64,000 nucleotides of DNA, taken from assembly GCF_022664395.1 (NCBI RefSeq), contig NZ_JAKRET010000007.1:62001-126000 (forward strand), in the 5' to 3' direction. The position numbers were made by a program, and so were the translations under genes. Shown piece by piece: positions 52,354 through 60,423 of the stretch. The notes under the pieces are model-generated. The model worked only from the letters and a program-made list of their open reading frames with translations, was not told where the DNA came from and did not search any database. Positions within the stretch are counted from its first letter, which is position 1. Every line of letters starts with the position of its first letter. The stretch is from Sphingomonas lacusdianchii (GTDB lineage Bacteria > Pseudomonadota > Alphaproteobacteria > Sphingomonadales > Sphingomonadaceae).

Positions 52354-53640
52354 TCATCGCGCCGCCATGCGCCGCGCGAAGTGGATTTCCACCGCCTGCG
52401 TCACGCTCTTCGCAATCGCCTTGCGCCCGTCGACCGAATCGAGCCGCTTCGCATCGCCCTCGTTCGACAGATAGCCGGTTTCGAACAGGATCGACGGCAG
52501 GTCCGGCGCCTTGAGCACCATCAGCGACGCCATGCGGTGATAGTTGGATTTGAGCGGGATCACGCCCTTCGCCTCGCGCCCGAGCAACCGCGCGAAGCCA
52601 GCCGATTCGTTCATCGTTTCGCGCTGGGTGAGGTCGATCAGGATCGAGGAGATATCCGCCGATTGCCGGCCGAGATCGACCCCGGCGAGAATATCCGCCT
52701 TGTTCTCCCGCGCAGCCAATCGCGCGGCTTCACGGTCCGATGCAACTTCGGACAGCGTGTAGATGCTGGCGCCGCTGGCATCGGGATTGTCGGCGCTATC
52801 GCAATGGACCGAGATAAACAGGTTCGCCCCCAGCCGGCGGGCGATGGCATAGCGTTCCTGCAGCACCAGAAACTGGTCGCGATCGCGGGTCATGGCGACG
52901 CGGACCCGGCCACCGGCGAGCAATGCGTCGCGGATCGCGCGGGCGGTCTTCAGCGTCAGATCCTTCTCGCGCAGCCCGCCATGCGGCGAGATCGCGCCGG
53001 GATCATGCCCGCCATGACCGGCATCGATCACGACCAGCGGCCGATCGGCATCGCCGTCCACCTTCGGCAATGGCAGGCCGCGCCGGGCGCGGGCCCCCGG
53101 CACCGCGACGCTGGCGGTCGCGCGCTGGCGGCGGTCGACGACCATCGCCGCCGACGACGACGCCGGAACGATCGCGCCGACCACCGGCTGCGGCAGGAAG
53201 CGCATCCGCCCGCCACCGGCCGCGCGCGCGAAACGCTGCGCAGTTACCGGGCGAAGGTCGAGCGTAAGGCGACGTCCCCCGTCGGAAAAGCCGCCGCCGG
53301 TGACCATTGCGGTTTCGGCGAGGTCGAGCACGATGCGGCTGCCATCGTCGCCGCGCACGCCCTGCCGTACGGTGCGGACCGATCCGCCGGCATCGCCGCG
53401 TCCGCCGGGGCGGATACCGTCGAGGTCGATGACGATGCGGTCGGGGCCGGCCATGGCGAAGCTGCTCGCGGCGCGCGCCGGCGCGTCGAGATCAACGACG
53501 ATCCGGTCGCCATCGACCTTGACCCCGTCGATTCGCTGGGCGGCGGCGGGCGACGCAAGGGCCGCACATGTCAGGGACAGCGCGACCGCGTGCCGCGCGC
53601 CGAGCCGTCCGATCCGAAAGCTGCTCCCGCGCAAACCCAT
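52354..53640 (-). CDS. amiC: N-acetylmuramoyl-L-alanine amidase (AmiC type)
   Basis: The enzyme cuts septal peptidoglycan stem peptides during daughter-cell separation. ATG 53640 gives 428 residues with a signal peptide (GARHAVALSLTCAALASPAAAQ). An AMIN domain follows (RIVIDLDGIRPGG...; RLTLDLRPV), then a zinc amidase_3 domain. VVIDAGHGGHDPGA holds the zinc His, EKDLTLKTA the Glu, LFISVHCDSAD another His, and LFETGYLSNEGDAKRL the catalytic Glu. The 25 residues upstream in the open frame are likely leader. It is divergent from rne with a long gap. Confidence 0.94.
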   Translation of the reverse strand: MGLRGSSFRIGRLGARHAVALSLTCAALASPAAAQRIDGVKVDGDRIVVDLDAPARAASSFAMAGPDRIVIDLDGIRPGGRGDAGGSVRTVRQGVRGDDGSRIVLDLAETAMVTGGGFSDGGRRLTLDLRPVTAQRFARAAGGGRMRFLPQPVVGAIVPASSSAAMVVDRRQRATASVAVPGARARRGLPLPKVDGDADRPLVVIDAGHGGHDPGAISPHGGLREKDLTLKTARAIRDALLAGGRVRVAMTRDRDQFLVLQERYAIARRLGANLFISVHCDSADNPDASGASIYTLSEVASDREAARLAARENKADILAGVDLGRQSADISSILIDLTQRETMNESAGFARLLGREAKGVIPLKSNYHRMASLMVLKAPDLPSILFETGYLSNEGDAKRLDSVDGRKAIAKSVTQAVEIHFARRMAAR

Positions 53641-53720
53641 GACGAAGCGCCACTTCCCCCTTTTCGCGAACCCGTGCCTTACCGGCTCCGGCGACAAACA
53701 GGTCCTAATAATCATGGTGA

Positions 53721-53758
53721 AGGTTAACTTAACCTAAAACGCCCGCCAATTTAACCGT
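53721..53758. promoter_or_regulatory. AGGTTAA-C-TTAACCT palindrome and TTAACC repeats
   Basis: A perfect 7-bp inverted repeat (53721-53735) is followed by a further TTAACCGT (53751-53758). TTAACC units resemble the half-sites of the alphaproteobacterial cell-cycle regulator CtrA. The site is about 80 bases upstream of the amiC start and just before a plausible rne promoter (GTATAAG at 53757-53763), so it could regulate either gene. Confidence 0.45.
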
Positions 53759-53763
53759 ATAAG

Positions 53764-54103
53764 GAAGCATGGCCGCGCTGTTGCCGTTCCCGGTGACGAA
53801 TGCTACGCCTATGCCCACGTCGGTGCCGGGCCTGTCCCGGCGGAGCCGATGCGACATCCCGCGCGCAACCGCCTGCGGGATTTATTCAGGTTGATGTTCG
53901 CATGTGGCAAGTTCCGTCCCGTACCGCCTGTGCCGCTGTCGCGGCCGGCGTCGGGGCGACGGTTGTCCGCCCGGAGGTTTCCGGACTGCCCGTGCAAGCA
54001 GACGCATATCCCAGCAATCGCGCGCAGGCACCGGGCACAGACCCCGCCGCGCGTTTAGGCGCGCCGACTGGCACAGCCGTCCCGCGCGCCCGGAGAGACT
54101 ATC
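53764..54103 (+). other. Long GC-rich leader of rne
   Basis: About 340 bases with no convincing gene separate the probable promoter from the rne start. They contain several complementary GC-rich segments (for example GCCGGGCC...GGCCCGGC-like pairs near 53826-53847 and CCGCGCGTTTAGGCGCG near 54047-54063). RNase E genes elsewhere use long structured leaders for feedback control. The same purpose is inferred here. Confidence 0.45.
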
Positions 54104-56857
54104 ATGACCACGCGGATGTTGATCGACGCTCGCCACCGGGAGGAAACCCGGGTCGCCGTCGTCAAGGGTAACCGGATCGAGGAATTCGATTTCGAATCGG
54201 CCGAGCGCAAGCAGCTAAAAGGGAATATCTACCTCGCCAAGGTGACGCGGGTCGAACCGTCGTTGCAGGCGGCGTTCGTCGATTACGGCGGCAATCGCCA
54301 CGGCTTCCTCGCCTTTTCCGAAATCCACCCCGATTATTACCAGATCCCGAAGGAAGACCGCGACGCGCTGCTGGCCGAAGAAGCCGCGCACGCCGCCGAG
54401 GAAGCCGCGCTGCGTGCCGGCGAGCATGACGACGATGTCGATTACGACGATCACGATCATGACGACGATGCCGAGGGCGGTGTCGAGGTCGTCGAGCGCG
54501 ACGAGGACGAAGACGAGCATCACGACGACGAGGAGGGCGAGGACGCCCCCGCCCCGCGCAAGCGCAAGAATGGCGGCGACGATGCTGCGGTCGAGGCACT
54601 GCGCCAGCGCCGGCTGAACCTGCGTCGCCGCTACAAGATCCAGGACGTGATCCGCCGTCGGCAGGTGCTGCTGGTACAGGTCGTCAAGGAAGAGCGCGGC
54701 AACAAGGGCGCGGCGCTGACCACCTATCTGTCGCTCGCCGGCCGGTACTGCGTGCTGATGCCCAACACCGCGCATGGCGGCGGGATTTCGCGCAAGATCA
54801 GCTCGGCCGCCGATCGCAAGCGGTTGAAGTCGATCATGGCCGAACTGACGCTGCCGGCGTCGATGGGCTGCATCGTCCGCACCGCTGGGCTCCAGCGCAG
54901 CCGGCAGGAGATCAAGCGCGACTTCGATTATCTGGCGCGCCTGTGGGACGGAATTCGCGAACAGACGCTGACCTCTTCGGCGCCGGCGTTGGTCTATGGC
55001 GACAGCGACCTGATCAAGCGCGCGATCCGCGATATCTACAACAAGGATATCGACGAGGTGATCGTCGAGGGCGAGGACGGCTTCCGCCACGCCAAGGACT
55101 ATATGCGGCTGCTGATGCCCGCCCATGCCCGGCGGGTGAAGCAATATGCCGACGCCGTGCCGCTGTTCCAGCGCGCGCATGTCGAGGATCAGCTGGCCGC
55201 GATGTACAATCCGGTCGTGCAGCTGAAATCGGGCGGCTATCTGGTCATCAACCCGACCGAGGCGCTGGTGTCGATCGACATCAACTCGGGGAGGTCGACC
55301 CGCGAGCACAATATCGAACAGACCGCGACCGCGACCAACCTCGAAGCGGCGCAGGAAATCGCGCGCCAGCTGCGGCTGCGCGACATGGCGGGTCTGGTCG
55401 TGATCGACTTCATCGACATGGACCATGGATCGAACGTCCGTAAGGTCGAGAAGGCGATGAAGGAGGCGCTGAAGAACGATCGCGCCCGCATCCAGGTCGG
55501 CCGCATTTCCGCCTTCGGCCTGATGGAAATGAGCCGCCAGCGGCTGCGCACCGGCGTGCTCGAGGCATCGACCCGTCAGTGCCCGCATTGCGAGGGCACC
55601 GGACTGGTCCGCACCGCATCGTCGGCCGGCCTGTCGGCGCTGCGCCTGATCGAGGACGAGGCCGCGCGCGGTCGCGGGTCGCTGATCGTGCTGCGCGCCA
55701 GCCAGGAAGCGGCGTTCTACGTCCTCAACAAGAAGCGCGCCGATATCGCCGAGGTCGAGGATCGCTATGGCGTGACCGTCGAGATCGTGCCCGATGCCGA
55801 GATCGAGGGCGCGCGCATGGCGGTCGAAGCCTCCGGTCCGCCGCCCGCGCATCCGCCGAAGATCGAGCCGCTGGTCGTCATCGACGACGAGGACGATGCC
55901 TATGACGACATCGAGGACGAGATCGACGAAGAGGTCGAGGACGAAGCCGTCGAGGAAGTCGCGCGTGCGCCGCGCAGCGATGACGAGGGCGAAGGTCGCG
56001 GCAAGCGCCGCCGCCGCCGCCGCGGTCGTCGCGGTCGCAACCGGGAGGAAGGCGAAGTCGATGGCGATGCCGGCGACGATGCCGACAGCGAAATCGACGC
56101 GGACGAACCGGCCGATGCCGATACGGGCGAAGCCGAAGCGAGCGATACCGAAGCGAGCGACGAGGCCGCTCCCGAAGCGGAAACTGCCGAAACCGCCGAT
56201 GAGGGCGGTCGGCGCAAGCGTCGTCGTCGTGGCCGTCGCGGCGGTCGCCGGAGCGAGGGCGCGTTCGATGCCGCCGATGGTGCCGGCACCGTCGCCAATC
56301 TGCCGGCCGAGGACGACGTCGTCGAACCGGCCGTGACGGAGGAACCCGTTGCTGCCGAGCCGGCCCCCGAAGCGGAAGCAGTGGCGGCCGAGCCAACGCC
56401 CGCACCCAAGCGGACGCGTCGTCGCCCGAGTGCCCGCGCCAAGGTCGAGGCAATTGCCGATGCCACACCGGCCGAACCGGTGACCGTCGAGGCGGGCGAC
56501 GCCGCGCCGATCGTGACTCCCGAACCGGTCGAGGCGCCAGCGGTCGAAGCCGAACCGGTTGCCGAGGCACCCAAGCCGAAGCGGACGCGTCGTCGCAAGG
56601 CCGATGCCGAGCCGGCCGTCGCCGAGGAAGCACCGGCACCGGCCGAGGCCGAAGCAGCGCCCGCACCGAAGAAGCGCCGCGCGCCGCGTCGCAAGGCCGT
56701 CGAAGCGGAAGTGGAAGCGGTGGAAGCGGCGCCTGCACCGGAACCGGCAGCGCCCGAACCGGTCGCTGCGGAGCCGGTCAACGCCGAGGACGCGGCGGCC
56801 GATGGCGAGAACCCGACGCCGCGACGCGGCTGGTGGCAGCGCACCTTCGGCAACTGA
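54104..56857 (+). CDS. rne: Ribonuclease E
   Basis: RNase E is the main endonuclease of mRNA decay and the scaffold of the degradosome. The 917-residue protein begins MTTRMLIDARHREETRVAVV with the S1 domain, which carries a long acidic insert at residues 107-160. The catalytic domain includes DYLARLWDGI, IDINSGRST (metal-binding Asp) and DFIDM. The zinc link is C493-PH-C496 in RQCPHCEGTG. From about residue 600 the tail is disordered. It is built from acidic blocks, two arginine-rich RNA-binding patches (KRRRRRRGRRGRNRE; RRKRRRRGRRGGRR) and Glu/Ala/Pro repeats. A terminator follows. Confidence 0.96.
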   Translation: MTTRMLIDARHREETRVAVVKGNRIEEFDFESAERKQLKGNIYLAKVTRVEPSLQAAFVDYGGNRHGFLAFSEIHPDYYQIPKEDRDALLAEEAAHAAEEAALRAGEHDDDVDYDDHDHDDDAEGGVEVVERDEDEDEHHDDEEGEDAPAPRKRKNGGDDAAVEALRQRRLNLRRRYKIQDVIRRRQVLLVQVVKEERGNKGAALTTYLSLAGRYCVLMPNTAHGGGISRKISSAADRKRLKSIMAELTLPASMGCIVRTAGLQRSRQEIKRDFDYLARLWDGIREQTLTSSAPALVYGDSDLIKRAIRDIYNKDIDEVIVEGEDGFRHAKDYMRLLMPAHARRVKQYADAVPLFQRAHVEDQLAAMYNPVVQLKSGGYLVINPTEALVSIDINSGRSTREHNIEQTATATNLEAAQEIARQLRLRDMAGLVVIDFIDMDHGSNVRKVEKAMKEALKNDRARIQVGRISAFGLMEMSRQRLRTGVLEASTRQCPHCEGTGLVRTASSAGLSALRLIEDEAARGRGSLIVLRASQEAAFYVLNKKRADIAEVEDRYGVTVEIVPDAEIEGARMAVEASGPPPAHPPKIEPLVVIDDEDDAYDDIEDEIDEEVEDEAVEEVARAPRSDDEGEGRGKRRRRRRGRRGRNREEGEVDGDAGDDADSEIDADEPADADTGEAEASDTEASDEAAPEAETAETADEGGRRKRRRRGRRGGRRSEGAFDAADGAGTVANLPAEDDVVEPAVTEEPVAAEPAPEAEAVAAEPTPAPKRTRRRPSARAKVEAIADATPAEPVTVEAGDAAPIVTPEPVEAPAVEAEPVAEAPKPKRTRRRKADAEPAVAEEAPAPAEAEAAPAPKKRRAPRRKAVEAEVEAVEAAPAPEPAAPEPVAAEPVNAEDAAADGENPTPRRGWWQRTFGN

Positions 56858-56884
56858 TCGCGGCGATCTTTGTCACGAACGAAA

Positions 56885-56911
56885 GGGCGGCCCCGACGGG
56901 TCGCCCTTTTT
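56885..56911 (+). terminator. Rho-independent terminator of rne
   Basis: GGGCGGCCC (56885-56893) pairs with GGGTCGCCC (56898-56906), with one G-U, around CGAC and is followed by five T. It starts 28 bases past the stop codon. AAA before the stem also lets it work for the convergent kinase gene. Confidence 0.9.
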
Positions 56912-56915
56912 CGTG

Positions 56916-58283
56916 TCAGCCGACGGCGTCGGTCCGGGGTTCGCGGACCAGCGCATCGCACGCGACCTCGATCCGCACCGCCAGCCCTTCGCGTCGCCAG
57001 TCGCGAATGATCGTGCCGGCCAGCTGCTGTTCGATGCTGAGCGTCGCCAACCGGGTGCCGAAGCCTGCCGTATCCGGCGCGCCGGCGATCGCCGGACCGC
57101 CAAGTTCGCGCCAGTCGATCATCAGGGCGTTGCCGCTACGGCGCGTATCGATCGAAACCCGTCCGTCGGCCGTCGACAGCGCGCCATATTTGGCGGCGTT
57201 GGTCGCCAGTTCGTGGAACAGCAACGCGACCGGCGTCGCCCCGCGATCGTCGATCGCCACATCGTCACCGGCGACCTGCCACTGTTCTTCGGCATAGGGC
57301 GCCAGCAGGTCGCGCAGCACATGATGCAACGTCGCTTCGCCGACCGAAGGGCGCGAGATGTCGCTGTGTGGCCGGGCAAGGTCGTGCGCCGCGCCCAGCG
57401 CCGCGACGCGTGCGGCCAGTTCGTCGGCAAAGCCGCGCATCGCCGGCATCCGCCGTGCGGACATGCGGATCAATCCGGTGATGATCGCGAAAATGTTCTT
57501 GATACGGTGGCTGAGCTCGCGGCTGAGGATGTCGTTCTGCTCGGCGGCGCGCTTGGCCGAATCGATATCGGTGCAGGTACCGATCCAGCGGACGATCCGC
57601 CCGTCGCCATCGCGTACCGGCAGCGCCCGACCCAGAACCCATCGGTATTTGCCGCTGCGATGGCGCAGCCGATATTCGATCTCGTAATCCTCGCCGGTCG
57701 CCAGACTATGCCGCCAGCGCGCCCATGCCCGCTCCTGATCGTCGCTATGGAACATCCCGTTCCAGCCTTCGCCGTCGGTCGACCCCTCGGGCACGCCGGT
57801 GAAGCGATACCATTGCGCATTGTAGAAATCGTGATGACCATCGGGACGCGTCGCCCACACCATTTGCGGCATCGCGTTGGTCAGCGTGTCGAGTTCGGCG
57901 CGGGTGGCGGCGCGGGCGGTTTCGGCCTCGCGGCGCGCGGCGTCGCCGGTCGCTACCGCCAGCCAGCGGGCATTGCCGGCCGCATCGGGGTGTGTCGGTG
58001 CGACGGAGAAGATGGTTGCGGTGTCGCGGCCGCCGGTGCGCACGACGAAGGGACGGCCGCTCGCCGTTCCCGTCCGCCATTCGTCCACCGCCGCACCCCG
58101 TGTTTCCGCGGCCAGCGAACAGAACCAAAGATCACCCGACGATACCGCGCCGTTCTCGTCCTGCCAGGGACGATTGGTCCATAGGAGCCGGCCGTTGCTG
58201 TCGGCGGTCCATGCCGGAACCGGTATCCGATCTGCGATATCGCGCCACACGGGATCACTGGTTTCGATCACCGGCACGTCCAT
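56916..58283 (-). CDS. HWE-family sensor histidine kinase with PAS domains
   Basis: The protein is 455 residues and soluble. Residues 10-115 look like a degenerate PAS domain (WTADSNGRLLWTNRPWQ). A clear PAS/PAC follows at 130-245 (AMPQMVWATRPDGHHDFYNAQWYRFTG...YRWVLGRALPVRDGDGRIVRWIG). The phosphoacceptor is His259 in LSRELSHRIKN. The N-box is HELATNAAKYGAL (356-368), and W390-R-E392 completes the HWE signature. Such kinases act in light, stress or cell-cycle signalling. No cognate regulator lies adjacent; the single-domain response regulator at 63441 is 5 kb away. Confidence 0.95.
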   Translation of the reverse strand: MDVPVIETSDPVWRDIADRIPVPAWTADSNGRLLWTNRPWQDENGAVSSGDLWFCSLAAETRGAAVDEWRTGTASGRPFVVRTGGRDTATIFSVAPTHPDAAGNARWLAVATGDAARREAETARAATRAELDTLTNAMPQMVWATRPDGHHDFYNAQWYRFTGVPEGSTDGEGWNGMFHSDDQERAWARWRHSLATGEDYEIEYRLRHRSGKYRWVLGRALPVRDGDGRIVRWIGTCTDIDSAKRAAEQNDILSRELSHRIKNIFAIITGLIRMSARRMPAMRGFADELAARVAALGAAHDLARPHSDISRPSVGEATLHHVLRDLLAPYAEEQWQVAGDDVAIDDRGATPVALLFHELATNAAKYGALSTADGRVSIDTRRSGNALMIDWRELGGPAIAGAPDTAGFGTRLATLSIEQQLAGTIIRDWRREGLAVRIEVACDALVREPRTDAVG

Positions 58284-58553
58284 TCGTCCTTAGTCCTTCT
58301 ACCGTTCGCGGTGCAGCATTGCCGCGCTCAAACTGTCCCATTCCCGCTCCGAACCGCGTAATTACCGCAATTCAGTTACGGCGCGGACCTGTTCGCCCTG
58401 TCCAAGTCAATCCGTGCTAATCCATTGCCTTCGGACTGATGAAAGAGGAAAAATATTTCGCATAAACGTTTCAAAACTGCCATCTAACCAGATCGGACCC
58501 ATTGACCTGATGGTTGATGCGACGCAAAGCCGGCATCAGAAAAGGAGAACTCC
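58284..58553. other. Divergent intergenic region upstream of the MucR-like gene
   Basis: These 270 bases between the divergent kinase and MucR-like genes contain no ORF of note. The part at 58370-58480 is unusually AT-rich for this genome (for example AAAAATATTTCGCATAAACG), as expected for promoters. AAAAGGAGAA just before 58554 is the ribosome-binding site of the regulator. No strong operator could be picked out. Confidence 0.5.
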
Positions 58554-59063
58554 ATGTCCGAAGACGGATCCGAACTGAACGCGATCGAACTGGCGACCGA
58601 ATTGACCATCGCCTGGTTGAACAATGGCAACAACCGCGTCGCCGCAGAGGATGTTCCGACGTTCCTGCAAACCATGCACGCGACGGTTCTCGGTCTGGCA
58701 TCGGGCAATGTCGAACCGGAAGAGGCCGCGCCGCAGCAGGAGCATGTCGCCGCGGTATCGGTGCGCAAGTCGCTGGCGTCGAAGGACCACATCATCTCGA
58801 TGATCGACGGCAAGCCGTACAAGACGCTGCGTCGTCACCTTGCCGGCCACGGCCTGACGCCCGAGACCTATCGCGAGCGTTACGGGCTGCGCCCGGACTA
58901 TCCGATGGTCGCGGAAACCTATTCGCAGAGCCGTCGCGACATGGCCAAGCGCATCGGCCTCGGCCGCAAGGCGCGCAGCGCCGAAGCGGGTGAAGCCGTC
59001 GTCGAAGGCGAAGCCGGCGATGCGCCGCGCCGCCGTGGCCGCAAGCCCAAGGCTGCCGAATAA
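58554..59063 (+). CDS. MucR/Ros-family transcriptional regulator lacking the zinc cysteine
   Basis: This 169-residue protein has the MucR layout. The N-terminal helical oligomerisation region is IELATELTIAWLNNGNN. The DNA-binding domain is KSLASKDHIISMIDGKPYKTLRRHLAGHGLTPETYRERYGLRPDYPMVA, with SRRDMAKRIGLGRKARS after it. In classical Ros the zinc is held by Cys-x2-Cys/Asp and two His. Here Ser82 stands where the first Cys should be, while Asp85, His95 and His99 remain. The tail is acidic and then Arg/Lys-rich (PRRRGRKPKAAE). It probably controls surface polysaccharide or cell-cycle genes. Confidence 0.9.
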   Translation: MSEDGSELNAIELATELTIAWLNNGNNRVAAEDVPTFLQTMHATVLGLASGNVEPEEAAPQQEHVAAVSVRKSLASKDHIISMIDGKPYKTLRRHLAGHGLTPETYRERYGLRPDYPMVAETYSQSRRDMAKRIGLGRKARSAEAGEAVVEGEAGDAPRRRGRKPKAAE

Positions 59064-59067
59064 TTGG

Positions 59068-59097
59068 AAAGGGGGCGGCCGATGTGCCGCCCCCTTT
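59068..59097. terminator. Strong bidirectional Rho-independent terminator
   Basis: AAAGGGGGCGGC (59068-59079) and GCCGCCCCCTTT (59086-59097) form a perfect 12-bp stem around CGATGT. The symmetric A and T ends allow it to end both the MucR-like gene and the convergent hisZ. Confidence 0.9.
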
Positions 59098-59099
59098 AC

Positions 59100-60203
59100 T
59101 TATGGGCGCGGTGCGATCGCGCCGTCCATCCACTGATGAGTGCATAGCTGCGCCGCCGGCGTGTCGTCGGCATCGAGCGCCGCGACCGTCACCCAGCCTT
59201 CGCTACGCAGCCGTGCCGCCACCGCCGGATCGGTGCCGAGCGGTAGGAACAGCCGCCGACGATCCTTCGCCCCCAAACCGGCATCGAGCAGCGCATCGGC
59301 GTAGAGCGAGAAGCCGACCGCCGGCTCCTCCTGGCCATCGGCATGGCACACCGTATAGCTGCCGCCGCGCCCGATTTCGCCCAACACGCCTTGCGCGAAC
59401 AGCGAAAAGCCCAGCCAGCTCTGATATTCGAAGCCGTGCCGCTCGGTCGGATCAAGCGTCACCGCCACCCGGCCCGCAAGCGTCGCCGCCACCGCCTCGA
59501 TCGCGTCGAGCCGCGAGGCCAGCCGCCCGGCCTGGTCGGTCGCCCGAAGGCGCGCGAGGGCAGCGTCGAACGGTCCAGCCGCTTCGACCAGCGGCAGATA
59601 GGCCGGATCGATCGCCGCGACCCGCCCGGCATCCTTCGCGTCGAGCGCCGCGATCAACGCGGCATGCTGCGGTCCCGGCGGATCGCCGGCCAGCGTCGCG
59701 ACCAGATCGGGCAAGGTGAAGTCGATCGAGATGTCGGTGACCCCGGCCGCCGCCAACGCCTCGACTGCGACGGTCACGATCTCGGTCGCCGCCGCCACAC
59801 TGTCGCGCCCGATCAGTTCGGCCCCCATCTGCCGCAAGCCCCGGCGCGGGGCGAGTTCGCCAGCACGCAGCTTCAGCACCGGCCCCGCATAGGACAGGCG
59901 CACCGGGCGCGGGTGATGGCCCATGCGCGTCGCCGCGATCCGCGCGACCTGCGCGGTGATGTCGGGGCGGATCGCCAGCGTGCGCTGGCTGACCGGATCG
60001 ACGAAGCGCACCGCGTCGGTCGCCGCCGTTCCCTTCAGCCGCCCCGCCAGTCCCGCCTCGAACTCGGCGAGCGGCGGGTCGACCTGTTCATAGCCATAGC
60101 CATGCGCGACGCCGAGCACCGCTCCTTCGAAACGGCGCAGGCCATCGGCGGCGGGGGGCAGGCGGTCGTGAAACCCTTCGGGCAGGAGGCCGGTATCGTT
60201 CAT
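59100..60203 (-). CDS. hisZ: ATP phosphoribosyltransferase regulatory subunit HisZ
   Basis: HisZ is a histidyl-tRNA-synthetase paralogue that activates short-form HisG in the first step of histidine synthesis. ATG 60203 gives 367 residues; a true synthetase would be over 400 and carry an anticodon domain. Class II motif-like stretches are GVAHGYGYEQVDPPLAEFEAG, RPDITAQVARIAATR and the motif GRGGSYTVCHADG. The catalytic motif arginines are altered. hisG itself is not in the window. Downstream of serA in the same direction, so it may ride on the serine operon. Confidence 0.9.
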   Translation of the reverse strand: MNDTGLLPEGFHDRLPPAADGLRRFEGAVLGVAHGYGYEQVDPPLAEFEAGLAGRLKGTAATDAVRFVDPVSQRTLAIRPDITAQVARIAATRMGHHPRPVRLSYAGPVLKLRAGELAPRRGLRQMGAELIGRDSVAAATEIVTVAVEALAAAGVTDISIDFTLPDLVATLAGDPPGPQHAALIAALDAKDAGRVAAIDPAYLPLVEAAGPFDAALARLRATDQAGRLASRLDAIEAVAATLAGRVAVTLDPTERHGFEYQSWLGFSLFAQGVLGEIGRGGSYTVCHADGQEEPAVGFSLYADALLDAGLGAKDRRRLFLPLGTDPAVAARLRSEGWVTVAALDADDTPAAQLCTHQWMDGAIAPRP

Positions 60204-60266
60204 GCGCCCCCCCCTAGCGTGAGTCGGTGCGGAGCGAAACCTGTCCACTGCCAACCGCCGCATCCT

Positions 60267-60349
60267 TCACCCCAGCGCAGGCTGGGGTCTCTCCGTGACA
60301 GCGCGCTGCGCCGGAACCGAAAAAGGCCCCAGCCTGCGCTGGGGCGACA
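60267..60349. repeat. CCCCAGC/GCTGGGG palindromic repeat pair, copy E
   Basis: The left half TTCACCCCAGCGCAGGC and right half GCCTGCGCTGGGGCGACAG flank the spacer GTCTCTCCGTGACAGCGC. It separates serA from hisZ, which are transcribed in the same direction. This is the only copy lying between co-directional genes rather than convergent ones or next to a 5' end. Confidence 0.85.
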
Positions 60350-60423
60350 GCCTGTAAAACTGTACAAACGCAAACGGGCCGCCGGATCGCTCCGACAGCC
60401 CGTCCTGCAACCCTATGAACCGA

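Noticed and set aside
53800..54171. 123-codon plus-strand frame before and into rne
   Set aside because: It lacks a ribosome-binding site, overlaps rne out of frame and has a composition expected of GC-rich leader.
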